Shown: positions 25,280 through 34,365 of the stretch, in pieces | Position numbering within the stretch: the first letter of the stretch is position 1 | Layout: each line of letters starts with the position of its first letter | Assembly: GCF_900100605.1 (NCBI RefSeq) | Contig: NZ_FNCN01000019.1 | Span: 1 to 64,000, forward strand | Length of the DNA stretch: 64,000 nt | Direction: 5' to 3' | Origin: Sinosporangium album | GTDB lineage: Bacteria > Actinomycetota > Actinomycetes > Streptosporangiales > Streptosporangiaceae | Translations under genes and position numbers: made by a program | The notes under the pieces: generated by a model | The model's input: only the letters and a program-made list of their open reading frames with translations | Told to the model about the DNA's origin: nothing | Databases searched by the model: none

Positions 25280-26247
25280 GCGCCCCGCTGACGCTGCCCT
25301 GGCTGGTCGCCGACATCGGAGGCACCAACGCCAGGTTCGGCCTGGTGAACGAGCCCGGGGGAAGGCCCGAGGCGATCGCAGTACTGCCCGGAGCCGACTA
25401 CAGCGGGCTTCCCGGAGCCGTAGCCGCCTATCTCGATGAGCATGGGGGCGGAGTGCGGCCGGGAGCTGCCTGTCTGGCTGTGGCGGGTCCGGTCAAGGGG
25501 GACAGGTACAAGCTCACCAACGCGGGCTGGTCGGGGTCGGTGCTCGACCTCGGCCTGCCCGAGGTCGAGCTGCTCAACGACTTCGAGGCTCTCGCGTTGT
25601 CGTTGCCGTACCTCGAAGGGGACGATCTCGTCTCGCTGGGCGGGCCGCCGCCGGGCGACGGGGTGAAGGCCGTGCTGGGCCCGGGCACCGGGCTCGGCGT
25701 GGCCGGTCTCGTCCCGACGCCGACGGGGTGGATGCCCGTGCCGGGTGAGGGCGGGCATGTGGCGGTGCCGGTGGTCGACGAGCGCGAGGTCGAGGTCGTC
25801 CGCGTCCTGCGCGCCGACGGGGTGCCGCACGTGGTCGCCGAGCACCTGCTGTCGGGGCCGGGGCTGTCCCGGCTCCACCGGGCGCTGTCGCTGGTCCACG
25901 GCGTGGAGGCCCCGCGTCTGAAGGCGGCCGACATCGTGACGCGGACCGGTGATCCTCTGTGTGTCGAGGCCATCGAGGTGTTCTGCGGGCTGCTGGGGAG
26001 CTTCGCCGCCAACGTCGCGCTGACGCTGGGGGCGAGGGGCGGGGTGTACATCGGCGGAGGTGTACTCCCGCGCATAGTGGACATGGTGGAAAAGAGCGAT
26101 TTTCGGGCGAGGTTTTCGGCCACCCCGACCCTGGACGGCTACCTCACCGCGATCGCGACGACCCTGATCGTCGCGCCGCAGCCCGCACTGGTGGGAGCGG
26201 CGCTCTGGCTCACCCAGCGGTCCCGGCACCGCGCGTTGAACGTTTGA
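25276..26247 (+). CDS. glk: Glucokinase (E. coli-type family)
   Basis: A 323-residue ATP-dependent glucokinase of the proteobacterial-type family (PF02685), not the ROK type common in actinomycetes. Motifs in order: [13 protein letters not shown] (phosphate 1), [13 protein letters not shown] (the catalytic Asp of the family is in NDFEA), [11 protein letters not shown] and PGEGGHVA. It makes glucose 6-phosphate for zwf, so free glucose enters the pathway within this operon. The ATG at 25276 overlaps the edd stop. A linker of 30 bp separates it from eda. Confidence 0.93.
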   Translation: MSAPLTLPWLVADIGGTNARFGLVNEPGGRPEAIAVLPGADYSGLPGAVAAYLDEHGGGVRPGAACLAVAGPVKGDRYKLTNAGWSGSVLDLGLPEVELLNDFEALALSLPYLEGDDLVSLGGPPPGDGVKAVLGPGTGLGVAGLVPTPTGWMPVPGEGGHVAVPVVDEREVEVVRVLRADGVPHVVAEHLLSGPGLSRLHRALSLVHGVEAPRLKAADIVTRTGDPLCVEAIEVFCGLLGSFAANVALTLGARGGVYIGGGVLPRIVDMVEKSDFRARFSATPTLDGYLTAIATTLIVAPQPALVGAALWLTQRSRHRALNV

Positions 26248-26277
26248 CCGGCATTCGAATCCCGAGGAGAACGCCTG

Positions 26278-26901
26278 ATGAGCAGCCTGCTCGACCTTGC
26301 CCCTGTCGTGCCCGTCGTCGTGATCGAGGATGAGAAGACCGCGGTGCCGCTGGCCCGCGCCCTGGTGGCGGGAGGTCTGCCGGTCATCGAGGTCACGCTC
26401 CGCACCGAGGCCGCCCTCGCATCGATCGAGAGCATCGCCGCCGAGGTGCCCGAGGCCGTGGTCGGCGCCGGCACGATCCGCACCTCGGCCGACGTGCGTG
26501 CCGCCACGGCCGCCGGGGCGGCCTTCCTGGTGTCACCCGGCACCACCCCGGAACTGGCGACCGCCCTGATGGCCGCCGACGTGCCGTTCCTGCCGGGCGC
26601 GGCCACCGCCTCCGAGGCGATGGCCCTCGCCGAACGCGGCATCACCGAGCTGAAGTTCTTCCCCGCCGAGGCCGCGGGCGGGGTCGCCTACCTGAAGTCG
26701 CTGGCCGGGCCCCTCCCGGACGTGCGCTTCTGCCCGACCGGCGGGATCCGCCCGGACACCGCGGCGGACTACCTGGCGCTGCCCAACGTGGGGTGCGTGG
26801 GCGGCACCTGGCTGACCCCCGCCGACGCGCTCGCGTCGGGCGACTACGCCCGGGTGGAGCGCCTGGCCGCCGAGGCGGCCAAACTGAGACAGGGGCTCTA
26901 G
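26278..26901 (+). CDS. eda: KDPG aldolase
   Basis: The 207-residue class I aldolase splits 2-keto-3-deoxy-6-phosphogluconate into pyruvate and glyceraldehyde 3-phosphate. The catalytic Glu38 is in [12 protein letters not shown] and the Schiff-base Lys126 in [14 protein letters not shown]. The phosphate loop [10 protein letters not shown] and the end GGTWLTP are typical. The ATG at 26278 follows GAGGAGAACGCCTG. It completes the operon zwf-edd-glk-eda. The stop overlaps the end of the convergent GH13 gene by four bases, leaving no room for a terminator. Confidence 0.96.
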   Translation: MSSLLDLAPVVPVVVIEDEKTAVPLARALVAGGLPVIEVTLRTEAALASIESIAAEVPEAVVGAGTIRTSADVRAATAAGAAFLVSPGTTPELATALMAADVPFLPGAATASEAMALAERGITELKFFPAEAAGGVAYLKSLAGPLPDVRFCPTGGIRPDTAADYLALPNVGCVGGTWLTPADALASGDYARVERLAAEAAKLRQGL

Positions 26902-28508
26902 CCCCACCAGGCGGCCGAGTCGGGCGGGAGCCGTACGGCGTCGGCGCCCTGCGCCACCTCGGCGCTGGCCAGCAGCAGGTCGCCGCCGGGGCGGGGCAGG
27001 TCGACGGCGCGGGGCGAGGTGTTCACCGCGCACACCAGGCCCGCTCCGCGGCGGAACGCCAGCACGCCCTCGGGCGCCGGCAGGAAGGCCAGCGGGCCGT
27101 CACCGAGGTCCGGGTGCTGTCGCCGGATGCGCAGCGCCTCCCGGTAGAGGGCGAGGGTGGAGCGCGGGTCGGCCGACTGGCGCTCCACGCTCAGCTCTGC
27201 GAAGGACTCCGGCACGGGCAGCCAGCTCGCCGCCGACCCCGGCGGGCCGAAGCCGAACGGCGGCGCCGCGCCTCCCCAGGGGATCGGCACGCGGCACCCG
27301 TCGCGCCCCTCCCCCGGCGACCGCAGCCGCTGCGGGTCGCGCTGCGCCTCCTCCGGCAGGTCGAGCACCTCGGGCAGGCCGAGCTCCTCCCCCTGGTAGA
27401 CGTAGGCCGAGCCGGGCAGCGCGAGCGTGAGCAGCGCCGCCGCCCGCGCCCGGGCGAGGCCGACCGGGCCTCCGCCGTATCGCGTGACGTGCCGCTTGAC
27501 GTCGTGGTTGGACAGCACCCACGTGCAGGGCGCCCCCACCGACCGCGCGGTGCGCAGCGACTCGTCGATCACCTCGCGGAACGAGGCGGCGTCGAAGCCC
27601 GCGGTCAGGAAGTGGAAGTTGAACGCCTGGTGCAGCTCGTCCGGCCGCACGTAGCGGGCCAGGCGCTCGGGGGTCGGGGCCCATGCCTCGGCCACGCCGA
27701 CGCGGTCGCCCGGATAGGCGGACAGAACCCGCCGCCACGCCCGGTGGATCTCGTGGACGCCGTCCTGGTCGAAGTACGGCAGGACCTCGGTGCCGAGCAT
27801 CTTCGCCTGCTCTCCGGGCCCGACGTCCGGCAGCCCGGCGGCCTTGACCATGCCGTGGGCGACGTCGACGCGGAACCCGTCGACCCCGAGGTCCAGCCAG
27901 AACCGCAGCACCGACTCGAACTCCGCCCGCACCTCGGGGTGGTCCCAGTCGAGGTCGGGCTGCTCGGAGGCGAACAGGTGGAGATACCACTCCCCGTCGG
28001 GCAGCCTCGTCCACGCCGGCCCGCCGAAGACCGACTGCCAGTCGTTGGGGGGCAGCTCCCCCGCCGTGCCGCGGCCGGGCCGGAACAGGTAGCGGGCGCG
28101 CTCCGGGCTGCCGGGCCCGGCGGCCACGGCCCGCTGGAACCAGGGGTGCCGGTCGGAGGTGTGGTTCGGCACGACGTCGAAGATGACCTTCATGCCGAGG
28201 CGGTGGGCGTCGTCGATGAGGCCTACGGCGTCCGACAGCGTGCCGAAGACCGGGTCCACATCGCGGTAGTCGGCCACGTCGTAGCCGAAGTCGGCCATCG
28301 GGGACGGGTAGAACGGCGTCACCCACACCGCGTCGACGCCAAGACCGGCCAGGTGCCCCAGGCGCTGCCGCAGCCCGGGCAGGTCACCGACCCCGTCGCC
28401 GTCGCCGTCGGCGAAGCTGCGCACGTATACCTGATAGATCACCGCGTCGCGCCACCATGGTGCGGTCCGCGCTTCCGGCTCGCCGAGATCACGGATGAGA
28501 TCGGTCAT
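26898..28508 (-). CDS. GH13 alpha-glucosidase (oligo-1,6-glucosidase-like)
   Basis: A 536-residue glycoside hydrolase family 13 enzyme. The four conserved regions are VIFDVVPNHTSD, DGFRVDVAHGM (nucleophile Asp), GVAEAW (acid/base Glu) and VLSNHDVKRH (third Asp). The start WWRDAVIYQVYVRSFADGDGDGVGDL is typical of exo-acting alpha-glucosidases and trehalose- or isomaltose-cleaving relatives. No signal peptide is visible, so it works on imported oligosaccharides. Released glucose would enter the adjacent Entner-Doudoroff operon. The ATG at 28508 follows AAAGGGGGG. A 16-bp inverted repeat at 28541 is a candidate operator. Confidence 0.93.
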   Translation of the reverse strand: MTDLIRDLGEPEARTAPWWRDAVIYQVYVRSFADGDGDGVGDLPGLRQRLGHLAGLGVDAVWVTPFYPSPMADFGYDVADYRDVDPVFGTLSDAVGLIDDAHRLGMKVIFDVVPNHTSDRHPWFQRAVAAGPGSPERARYLFRPGRGTAGELPPNDWQSVFGGPAWTRLPDGEWYLHLFASEQPDLDWDHPEVRAEFESVLRFWLDLGVDGFRVDVAHGMVKAAGLPDVGPGEQAKMLGTEVLPYFDQDGVHEIHRAWRRVLSAYPGDRVGVAEAWAPTPERLARYVRPDELHQAFNFHFLTAGFDAASFREVIDESLRTARSVGAPCTWVLSNHDVKRHVTRYGGGPVGLARARAAALLTLALPGSAYVYQGEELGLPEVLDLPEEAQRDPQRLRSPGEGRDGCRVPIPWGGAAPPFGFGPPGSAASWLPVPESFAELSVERQSADPRSTLALYREALRIRRQHPDLGDGPLAFLPAPEGVLAFRRGAGLVCAVNTSPRAVDLPRPGGDLLLASAEVAQGADAVRLPPDSAAWWG

Positions 28509-28540
28509 TGGGCCCCCCTTTAGCGATCGCGACGCTCAGA

Positions 28541-28556
28541 ACCGTAACTGTACGGT
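28541..28556. promoter_or_regulatory. Inverted repeat ACCGTA-ACTG-TACGGT upstream of the GH13 gene
   Basis: A 6-bp palindrome 33 bp before the GH13 start and 190 bp before the divergent ATPase gene. It is a possible operator; the protein that binds it is unknown. Confidence 0.35.
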
Positions 28557-28748
28557 CACCCGGATCGCAGGCGGACATCCGAAAGGCACGACACTGGACG
28601 CCCCCACGCAATGCCAGGCGAATTATGCCGACATCTCTGGTGATTGCTATGGACATGGGACGTCTTCACGCGGTGTACTACCTCATCAATCACATAACGC
28701 ACATTGCTGGATCCGGGCACTGCGGGCGCCCGGGGGGAACGAGCGACC

Positions 28749-30041
28749 ATGAGCACCGTCGTCCTCGACAACGTGTCCAAGGTCTACCCGGGGGGCGTCC
28801 TCGCGGTGGACCGGATGAATCTGCGGGCCAACGAGGGGGAATTGCTCGTACTTCTCGGTCCGTCCGGATGCGGGAAGTCCACGCTGCTCCGGATGATCGC
28901 CGGCCTTGAGGAGATCACCTCCGGAGACCTGTGGCTCAACGGGGAGATCGCCAATGGGATGCCCCCGCGTGACCGGAACGTGGCCATGGTCTTCCAGAAC
29001 GGTGCCTTATACCCCCACCGGACCGTGCGGGGCAACCTCGCGTTCCCGCTGGAGATCGCCAAGGCCGATCCCAACCTGGTCCGAGACCGCGTCACCGAGT
29101 TGTCGCGGGCCCTGCGCATCGACGAGACCCTTGACCGCAGGCCCGGCACGCTCTCCGGCGGCCAGCGCCAGCGGGTGGCGATGGGCCGGGCCATCGTGCG
29201 CCAGCCGTCCCTGTTCCTGATGGACGAGCCGCTGTCCAACCTCGACGCCGGCATGCGCACCGAACTCCGGATGGAGATATCCGCGCTGGTCAGAGCCCTC
29301 GGCATCACCACGATCTACGTGACGCACGACCAGGTCGAGGCGCTCACCCTGGCCGACCGCATCGCGATCATGAACCGCGGCGTGCTCCAGGACGTCGGCA
29401 CCCCCGGGCAGATCTACAACGACCCCGCCACCGCCTTCGTGGCGGCGTTCCTCAGCTCCCAGCAGCTCAACCTCGTGGCGTGCACCGTGCGCGCGCCGCA
29501 GAACCAGTACATCCTCCTGGACTTCGGAGCCCACCAGCTCACCATCCCGTGGAGCGACCCCCGCGCGTACGCGATCTCCCAGCACACCGGGCAGCAGATC
29601 ATCGTCGGCATGCGGCCCGACGCCCTGTCACCGGTCCCCGACACCTATGAAGGGGCCACCCTCTCCGGACGGGTGCGCACCCTCGAATACCACGGTCACG
29701 AGTGGCTCGCCTACATCGAGGCGGGGCTGCCCTCGGTGGCCGCCCCCGAGCCCCCGGACCCGCGCGGCCGCGCGGCGGACCTGGAGCAGCGGAACGGCTC
29801 GGGAGGCAGGATCAGGGCCATGGTGCGCCGCCTGATCTCCGGTCCCCCGGACGACGACATCCCGGACCACCCCAGTGGAAGCGCCTCGAACTCCGGCAGC
29901 CACCGCCGCGCCGACCTCATCGTACGGCTCGGCGCCCGCCCCGCCTGGCGGGCGGGCGACGGCGCGCGCGTCGCCGTCGACCTCAGCCGCCTCATGGTGT
30001 TCAAGCTCGACGGCTCGCGGATCGACACGCCGAAGCGCTGA
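28749..30041 (+). CDS. Sugar ABC transporter ATPase (MsmK/UgpC-type)
   Basis: The 430-residue ATPase is related to MalK/MsmK/UgpC. It has Walker A GPSGCGKST, Q-loop FQNGALYPH, signature LSGGQRQRV, Walker B SLFLMDEPLSNLD and switch His in VTHDQVEA. A C-terminal TOBE-type regulatory domain follows, interrupted by about 90 residues of disordered sequence (roughly 335-400). No transporter permease or binding protein is adjacent; actinomycetes often use one such ATPase for several sugar importers. I chose the ATG at 28749 because the ABC domain begins there. It is divergent from the GH13 gene across 240 bp. Confidence 0.92.
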   Translation: MSTVVLDNVSKVYPGGVLAVDRMNLRANEGELLVLLGPSGCGKSTLLRMIAGLEEITSGDLWLNGEIANGMPPRDRNVAMVFQNGALYPHRTVRGNLAFPLEIAKADPNLVRDRVTELSRALRIDETLDRRPGTLSGGQRQRVAMGRAIVRQPSLFLMDEPLSNLDAGMRTELRMEISALVRALGITTIYVTHDQVEALTLADRIAIMNRGVLQDVGTPGQIYNDPATAFVAAFLSSQQLNLVACTVRAPQNQYILLDFGAHQLTIPWSDPRAYAISQHTGQQIIVGMRPDALSPVPDTYEGATLSGRVRTLEYHGHEWLAYIEAGLPSVAAPEPPDPRGRAADLEQRNGSGGRIRAMVRRLISGPPDDDIPDHPSGSASNSGSHRRADLIVRLGARPAWRAGDGARVAVDLSRLMVFKLDGSRIDTPKR

Positions 30042-30073
30042 TCGGCGGGCCCCGCCGCGGACGCCGGGGACTC

Positions 30074-30730
30074 TCACACCCCTTCGGCCGCCACCGGGAC
30101 GTTCCTCGCCCCGAGGGCCATCACCAGGGAGATGATCTCGACCACCCGCGCCGCCCGGTCGACCTCGGCCCGGTGGAACGGCGGGCCGCTCGTGCGGGCC
30201 ACCACCAGATAGAGGCCCTCCTCCCCCAGGGGCATGCCCATGGAGGGCCGTCCGTCCCAGCCGAAGGCGGCGGGTCGTTGCAGCCCCAGCGAGCCCTCGG
30301 CGACCTCCCGGGGGTCGAGCGGGTCGGGCGTGTGCATACTGCGGTGCAGGATCTCGGCCGCGGGCGTCAGTATGACCGCCCAGTCCGCCGCGACGACGCC
30401 GGGCAGCGCGTCGACCAGCGTCAGACAGGCCCTGGCGGGGTCGGCCGCGACATGGCGCAGCAGGTCGTAGTCGGGCGCGGCTCCGGGCATCTCGCGGGTC
30501 GGCCAGACACCCTCGACCCGCACCCCGGGCACCGCCGCCAGGCGATCGGCGACGTCCTCGCCGCCCATGAAGCCCGGCCAGGCGACGGTGAAGTCGTCCA
30601 CCGCCCTGCCCGTCTCACGTTCGAGCACCGTCAGATGGAGAATGTCCGCCCCCAGCGCGCCGAGCACCCGGGCCACCTGTCCCAACGCCCCCGGCCGGTC
30701 CGGCAGCGACACTCTCACCCTCAGCGACAT
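30074..30730 (-). CDS. ACT-domain protein
   Basis: The 218-residue protein starts with an ACT domain (SLRVRVSLPDRPGALGQVARVLGALGADILHLTVLE), a small-molecule-binding fold often found in amino-acid-metabolism regulators. The rest (about 90-218) is an alpha/beta region that I do not recognise, with TLVDALPGVVAADWAVI and YLVVARTSGPPFHRAEVDRA. The ATG at 30730 is preferred because GAGAGG lies before it; a GTG one codon earlier overlaps that site. It converges with the ATPase gene, and no operon partner is visible. Confidence 0.75.
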   Translation of the reverse strand: MSLRVRVSLPDRPGALGQVARVLGALGADILHLTVLERETGRAVDDFTVAWPGFMGGEDVADRLAAVPGVRVEGVWPTREMPGAAPDYDLLRHVAADPARACLTLVDALPGVVAADWAVILTPAAEILHRSMHTPDPLDPREVAEGSLGLQRPAAFGWDGRPSMGMPLGEEGLYLVVARTSGPPFHRAEVDRAARVVEIISLVMALGARNVPVAAEGV

Positions 30731-31242
30731 CACACATCACCTCTCTCGCAGCACGTTCATCCCCCACGGCCATCCCCCGCGGCGATCCCCACACCGCGCC
30801 GCCACCGGCGCGCCGCACGCTCACGGGGCCGGCCGCCGCCGGGCCGCCGCGGCCTCTCTGAGAGGCCTGTGAGAGCGCCCTGGCGGCGCTCCACGCGCTC
30901 GGCCGCATCGCCTCCGTGGTACCCGCCTCCGCGACGCCCCCGTGAGGCCGGCGCGGGCGCGGGGCCGGTCGTGTCCGCCGTGTCCAGGCCACCATGCCTG
31001 ACACGTGTTTCATGGCTGTTCCAGCCATATGTCGGAAATGTGGCTGGATTCATAGTGTGCATGAGTCGGTCGCCCCAGACGGGGCTTGACGTGGATTTCC
31101 CGCGGGCTTGCATGAAACTTCAGCCACGTCACAGGCTCAAGCCCGGCCTGGCACCCCGCGTGTCCCCGGTTCCCCGCCCGCCACGAATGCGATCATGGTG
31201 CGTCGGCACCCGTCCCTGGCGGTTTCCCCTTCGGAGCATCGG
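30731..31242. other. Intergenic region without a supported gene
   Basis: About 510 bp between the ACT gene and the divergently read aldo/keto reductase. The left half is very GC-rich and repetitive in CGCC. The right half (31000-31200) is more mixed and should contain the promoter of the reductase. No RNA gene or conserved frame is evident. Confidence 0.4.
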
Positions 31243-32070
31243 ATGACAACGACGGAGATCACCCTCAACAACGGTGTGGCCATGCCCCAGCTGGGGTTCG
31301 GGCTGTGGAAGATGACCGACACCGAGGCGGAGCGGGCCGTGGCCACCGCTCTGGAGGCCGGCTACCGCAGCCTGGACACGGCCAAGCTCTATGAGAACGA
31401 GGAAGGCGTGGGCAGGGCCGTACGCGCCTCCTCCGTGCCCCGGGAGGAGCTGTTCATCACGACGAAGCTGTGGAACGACGAGCACGACCACCACCGGGCC
31501 CTCGCCGCCTTCGACACCAGCATGAGCAAGCTCGGGCTCGACTACCTCGACCTCTACCTCATCCACTGGCCGGCCCCCGGCCAGGACCGCTACCTCGACG
31601 CCTGGCGGGCGCTGGCCGAGCTCTACGCCGACGGCCGCGTACGTGCCATCGGCGTGTCCAACTTCACCGCCACCCACCTGACCAGGCTCATCCAGGGGTC
31701 GGGCATCGTCCCGGCCGTCAACCAGATCGAACTCCACCCATGGCTCACCCAGCGCTCCCTGCGCGCCTTCCACGCCGAGCACGGCATCGCCACCGAGGCA
31801 TGGAGTCCGCTCGGCCAGGGCCGGGGCGTCCTCGGCGAGCGGGCCGTCACCGACGTGGCCGCCAAGCACGGGAGAACCCCCGCGCAGGTGGTGCTGCGCT
31901 GGCATGTCCAGCTCGGCAACATCGCCATCCCCAAATCGGTCACGCCTTCGAGGATCTCCGAGAACCTTGACATTTTCGGTTTCGAGCTTGATGACGAGGA
32001 CATGGGCGCGATCTCCCGTCTCGACGCGGGCCGCCGCCTGGGGCCGGACCCCGACGTCTTCGGCGCCTGA
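31243..32070 (+). CDS. Aldo/keto reductase (AKR5-like)
   Basis: A 275-residue NADPH-dependent reductase related to 2,5-diketo-D-gluconate reductases. The catalytic tetrad is Asp and Tyr in SLDTAKLYENEEGVG, Lys in FITTKLWN and His in YLIHWPAP. The cofactor site is IPKSVTPSRISENLDIFGFEL. I chose the ATG at 31243 because GGAG precedes it by seven bases and the family begins at TTTEITLNNGV. It is a single gene with no obvious operon partner. Substrate unknown, most likely a small aldehyde or sugar ketone. Confidence 0.93.
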   Translation: MTTTEITLNNGVAMPQLGFGLWKMTDTEAERAVATALEAGYRSLDTAKLYENEEGVGRAVRASSVPREELFITTKLWNDEHDHHRALAAFDTSMSKLGLDYLDLYLIHWPAPGQDRYLDAWRALAELYADGRVRAIGVSNFTATHLTRLIQGSGIVPAVNQIELHPWLTQRSLRAFHAEHGIATEAWSPLGQGRGVLGERAVTDVAAKHGRTPAQVVLRWHVQLGNIAIPKSVTPSRISENLDIFGFELDDEDMGAISRLDAGRRLGPDPDVFGA

Positions 32071-33149
32071 CACGGCTTCCCCGGCCCCCGCTTCCCCGTA
32101 GACGTCGGCGGATCGGGCGGGCGCGACACCGTACGGACGACACGAGGACGTCCCATTCCTGAAATACACGGTGAGCATTTATGACTCATTAGGAAATGAC
32201 GGTTTATGAAACGTTACTCATTTCATAACAAGAGCGATTCGCAACCGCCTCGCCATGGCCCGTATTCGTCTCCCGGGCGTCACGGCATGGAATGCCCCCC
32301 GGGAGGTGCACCGGCACCGCACAGCCGGGATCCGGATTCCCCTCTCCTCCACCCTGAAAACCGGCAGAAGACCTCAAAGATAGGGAATCCCGACGCATCA
32401 CCAGCCTCGAGATTCCCAAAAGACCCATAAGCTTCTTTGGTCGCGCATGCATCGTTAATTGCACAAGCATCACCAGCCTCTCAACACCGCTCACACCGTA
32501 CGATCCGAACAGGCAGGACACCGCCTCCCATCTGCGACGCAGGGCGGGGGCCGGGCAGGGCACCCCCGGCCCGGCGTGAACGGCGAGCGGGAGCGACGCC
32601 CGAGCCGAGCCACGTCGGAGGACGGACGCGTGGTCGTCGAGGGCGGCGGCGAGGCACGGGAACGCCCACCGAGAACCTGTACGCCGAAGGCCCGGATGAC
32701 CGGGAAAGCGCTGCTCGGCTCTCGGCCGAGTCCGCTGTGAAACATGTGCCGGCAGCCGGGAAGAAGCACCTTCCCGACCGACGCCTCCACGGCGTGCACC
32801 ATGACTCGGATCTTTACGAATCCCGGATGAAACCGCTGGACACCCCTCTGTCCAGGCAAAGAAGGGCCGCCCCCCGGCCCCCGGGACGGCCATCATTCCA
32901 TGATCATCCACGCCGTTCCCATGACCTTTACCCACGATGTGCAAGGTCCCGTTATCGCCGCGATATAGGGGGGTTTGGGGACTTTACTCCCTTTGATCAA
33001 AAAATAAGTTGGTTTAAGACGTTTGTGTTTCCTTGTCCGGTGTATTACGTTGAGGGCACTCAAGGCAGTCGTCGTACGTGATCCCACACGTGCAGCCGTT
33101 GCCATCACATTGCCCGGACCGTGTCCCCACAGACGATCACTCCACGGAG
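32071..33149. other. Long gene-free stretch with AT-rich islands
   Basis: About 1.1 kb without a frame I can support. Two lower-GC islands stand out. One, around 32160-32240, contains the inverted repeat TTATGAAA (32204-32211) / TTTCATAA (32221-32228). The other, around 32960-33060, is AT-rich and just precedes the riboswitch, so it probably holds the promoter of the CHAP-hydrolase gene. The rest is GC-rich with no codon bias. Confidence 0.45.
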
Positions 33150-33384
33150 ACACGGCCGCCGAATCCGCGACATGCGGAACCGGGGACCCACCGAGCGCCG
33201 CTCGTCCAGTCCCGGACCCGGACCTTAGGCCGATTCCCCCCGGAAGACGCCTTCCCCGCCGGGCCCACCCGACCTGACGACGAAGCTCACGTCCCAACAG
33301 GGGTGAATCAGCACGGCCGCCCACGCGGCCCGCGCTGTAGGGCACTTCCAAGCCCGAACCCGTCAGCTAACCCGGTAGGCGGCA
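33150..33384 (+). promoter_or_regulatory. Cyclic di-AMP riboswitch (ydaO/yuaA motif)
   Basis: The conserved 5' side GCCGCCGAATCCG and GGAACCGGGGACCCA appears at about 33154-33193. The conserved 3' side GGGGTGAATC (near 33299) and CCCGAACCCGTCAGCTAACC followed by GGTAGGCGGC (near 33353-33383) appears at the end. Both halves match the ydaO motif, which binds c-di-AMP and turns off wall-remodelling genes in actinomycetes. The middle is a variable stem. The element ends 26 bp before the CHAP-hydrolase ATG. Confidence 0.92.
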
Positions 33385-33409
33385 TGGAAGCAAGGGAGTT
33401 CACCCCCTC

Positions 33410-34072
33410 ATGCGCAAGTTCCCCTTTACCCCCAAGAGCACGAAGCGCCTCGCCACCGTCCTGATCGGGGCCGCTCTGGCCACCGGAACCGCCTCCGGAG
33501 TGGCCCTGGCCGACAGCTCGGTCAACCACCAGCCCGCCAAGACCCCGCTTGAGCTCAAGGCCGCGTCCCTGCCTCAGGTGACCGCCAAGCAGCTCATCGA
33601 CCTGGCCACCGCGCAGGTCGGCATCAAGGAGAACTCCAGCGGCGGCGGAACCAAGTTCCAGCAGTGGTACGCGTCCTCTGAGCGGGCCCGCGAGACCCTC
33701 GCCCGCGACGGAGGCGGCACCCCCTCGGCCTACGTCAACGCACCCTGGTGCAACATGTTCGTCTCCTGGGTCGGCGACCAGCTCGGCATCCGCCCGACCG
33801 TCGGCTGGGACGCCTACACCGTCGCCCACGCCAAGTGGTTCCAGAAGAACCAGCACTGGGGCAGCAAGGCGGAGCCCGGAGCGGTCGTCTTCTTCGCCTG
33901 GGGCGGCGGCGGCGTCGAGGGCATCGACCACGTGGGCTTCGTGGTCAAGGACAACGGCGACAGCACCATCACCACGGTCGAAGGCAACACCGGCAACGGC
34001 GCCGTCGAGATCCGCCAGCGCAACAAGTCCGACGTGGCGGGATACGGCTATCCCGTCTACGCCAAGGCGTAA
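33410..34072 (+). CDS. Secreted CHAP-domain cell-wall hydrolase
   Basis: A 220-residue exported protein. Residues 1-35 form a signal peptide (KRLATVLIGAALATGTASGVALADS). The CHAP domain (about 58-218) has the catalytic Cys in APWCNMFVSWVGDQLG, the His in GIDHVGFVV and the acidic residue in TTVEGNTG. CHAP amidases/endopeptidases cut peptidoglycan. A c-di-AMP riboswitch lies directly upstream, as before many actinobacterial wall hydrolases, linking wall cleavage to c-di-AMP and osmotic or spore physiology. AAGGGAG precedes the ATG at 33410. A terminator hairpin follows. Confidence 0.93.
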   Translation: MRKFPFTPKSTKRLATVLIGAALATGTASGVALADSSVNHQPAKTPLELKAASLPQVTAKQLIDLATAQVGIKENSSGGGTKFQQWYASSERARETLARDGGGTPSAYVNAPWCNMFVSWVGDQLGIRPTVGWDAYTVAHAKWFQKNQHWGSKAEPGAVVFFAWGGGGVEGIDHVGFVVKDNGDSTITTVEGNTGNGAVEIRQRNKSDVAGYGYPVYAKA

Positions 34073-34094
34073 TCAGCAGGACGTACGCCAAAAA

Positions 34095-34127
34095 GAGGGC
34101 CGCACGCACCCACCGCGTGCGGCCCTC
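34095..34127 (+). terminator. Hairpin after the CHAP-hydrolase gene
   Basis: A perfect 13-bp stem (34095-34107 with 34115-34127) with a seven-base loop, 22 bp after the stop. Confidence 0.85.
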
Positions 34128-34165
34128 GCCATGTCCGGAGACACCCGGATATGATCGCGACCGGT

Positions 34166-34344
34166 CGGCCGTCCGCAGGGCGGCGGACCGGCGCTACCGC
34201 CTGGACAGTTCCAAGATCTCGGCCGAGCTGGGCTTCCGGCCGTACATCCCCTTCGCCCAGGGCCTGGCGGACACCGTGGACTCGTACAAACGCAACCGCG
34301 CCTGGTGGGCTCCGCTCAAGAAGGCGGCGGACGGCACCCTCTAG
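34166..34344 (+). pseudogene. 3' remnant of a dTDP-glucose 4,6-dehydratase gene
   Basis: A frame ending at 34342-34344 reads DRRYRLDSSKISAELGFRP, then FAQGLADTVD and YKRNRAWWAPLKKA. This is the recognisable end of RmlB-type dTDP-glucose 4,6-dehydratases. No start or Rossmann domain precedes it; upstream lies the CHAP gene's terminator. About 55 codons of an approximately 325-codon gene survive, probably after a deletion. Confidence 0.75.
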
Positions 34345-34365
34345 CCGTCGCGTCCCCGGGCGCGC

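Noticed and set aside
32437-33081. 214-codon plus-strand frame in the gene-free region
   Set aside because: Codon usage and amino-acid composition look random and it ends just before the riboswitch; no start signal.
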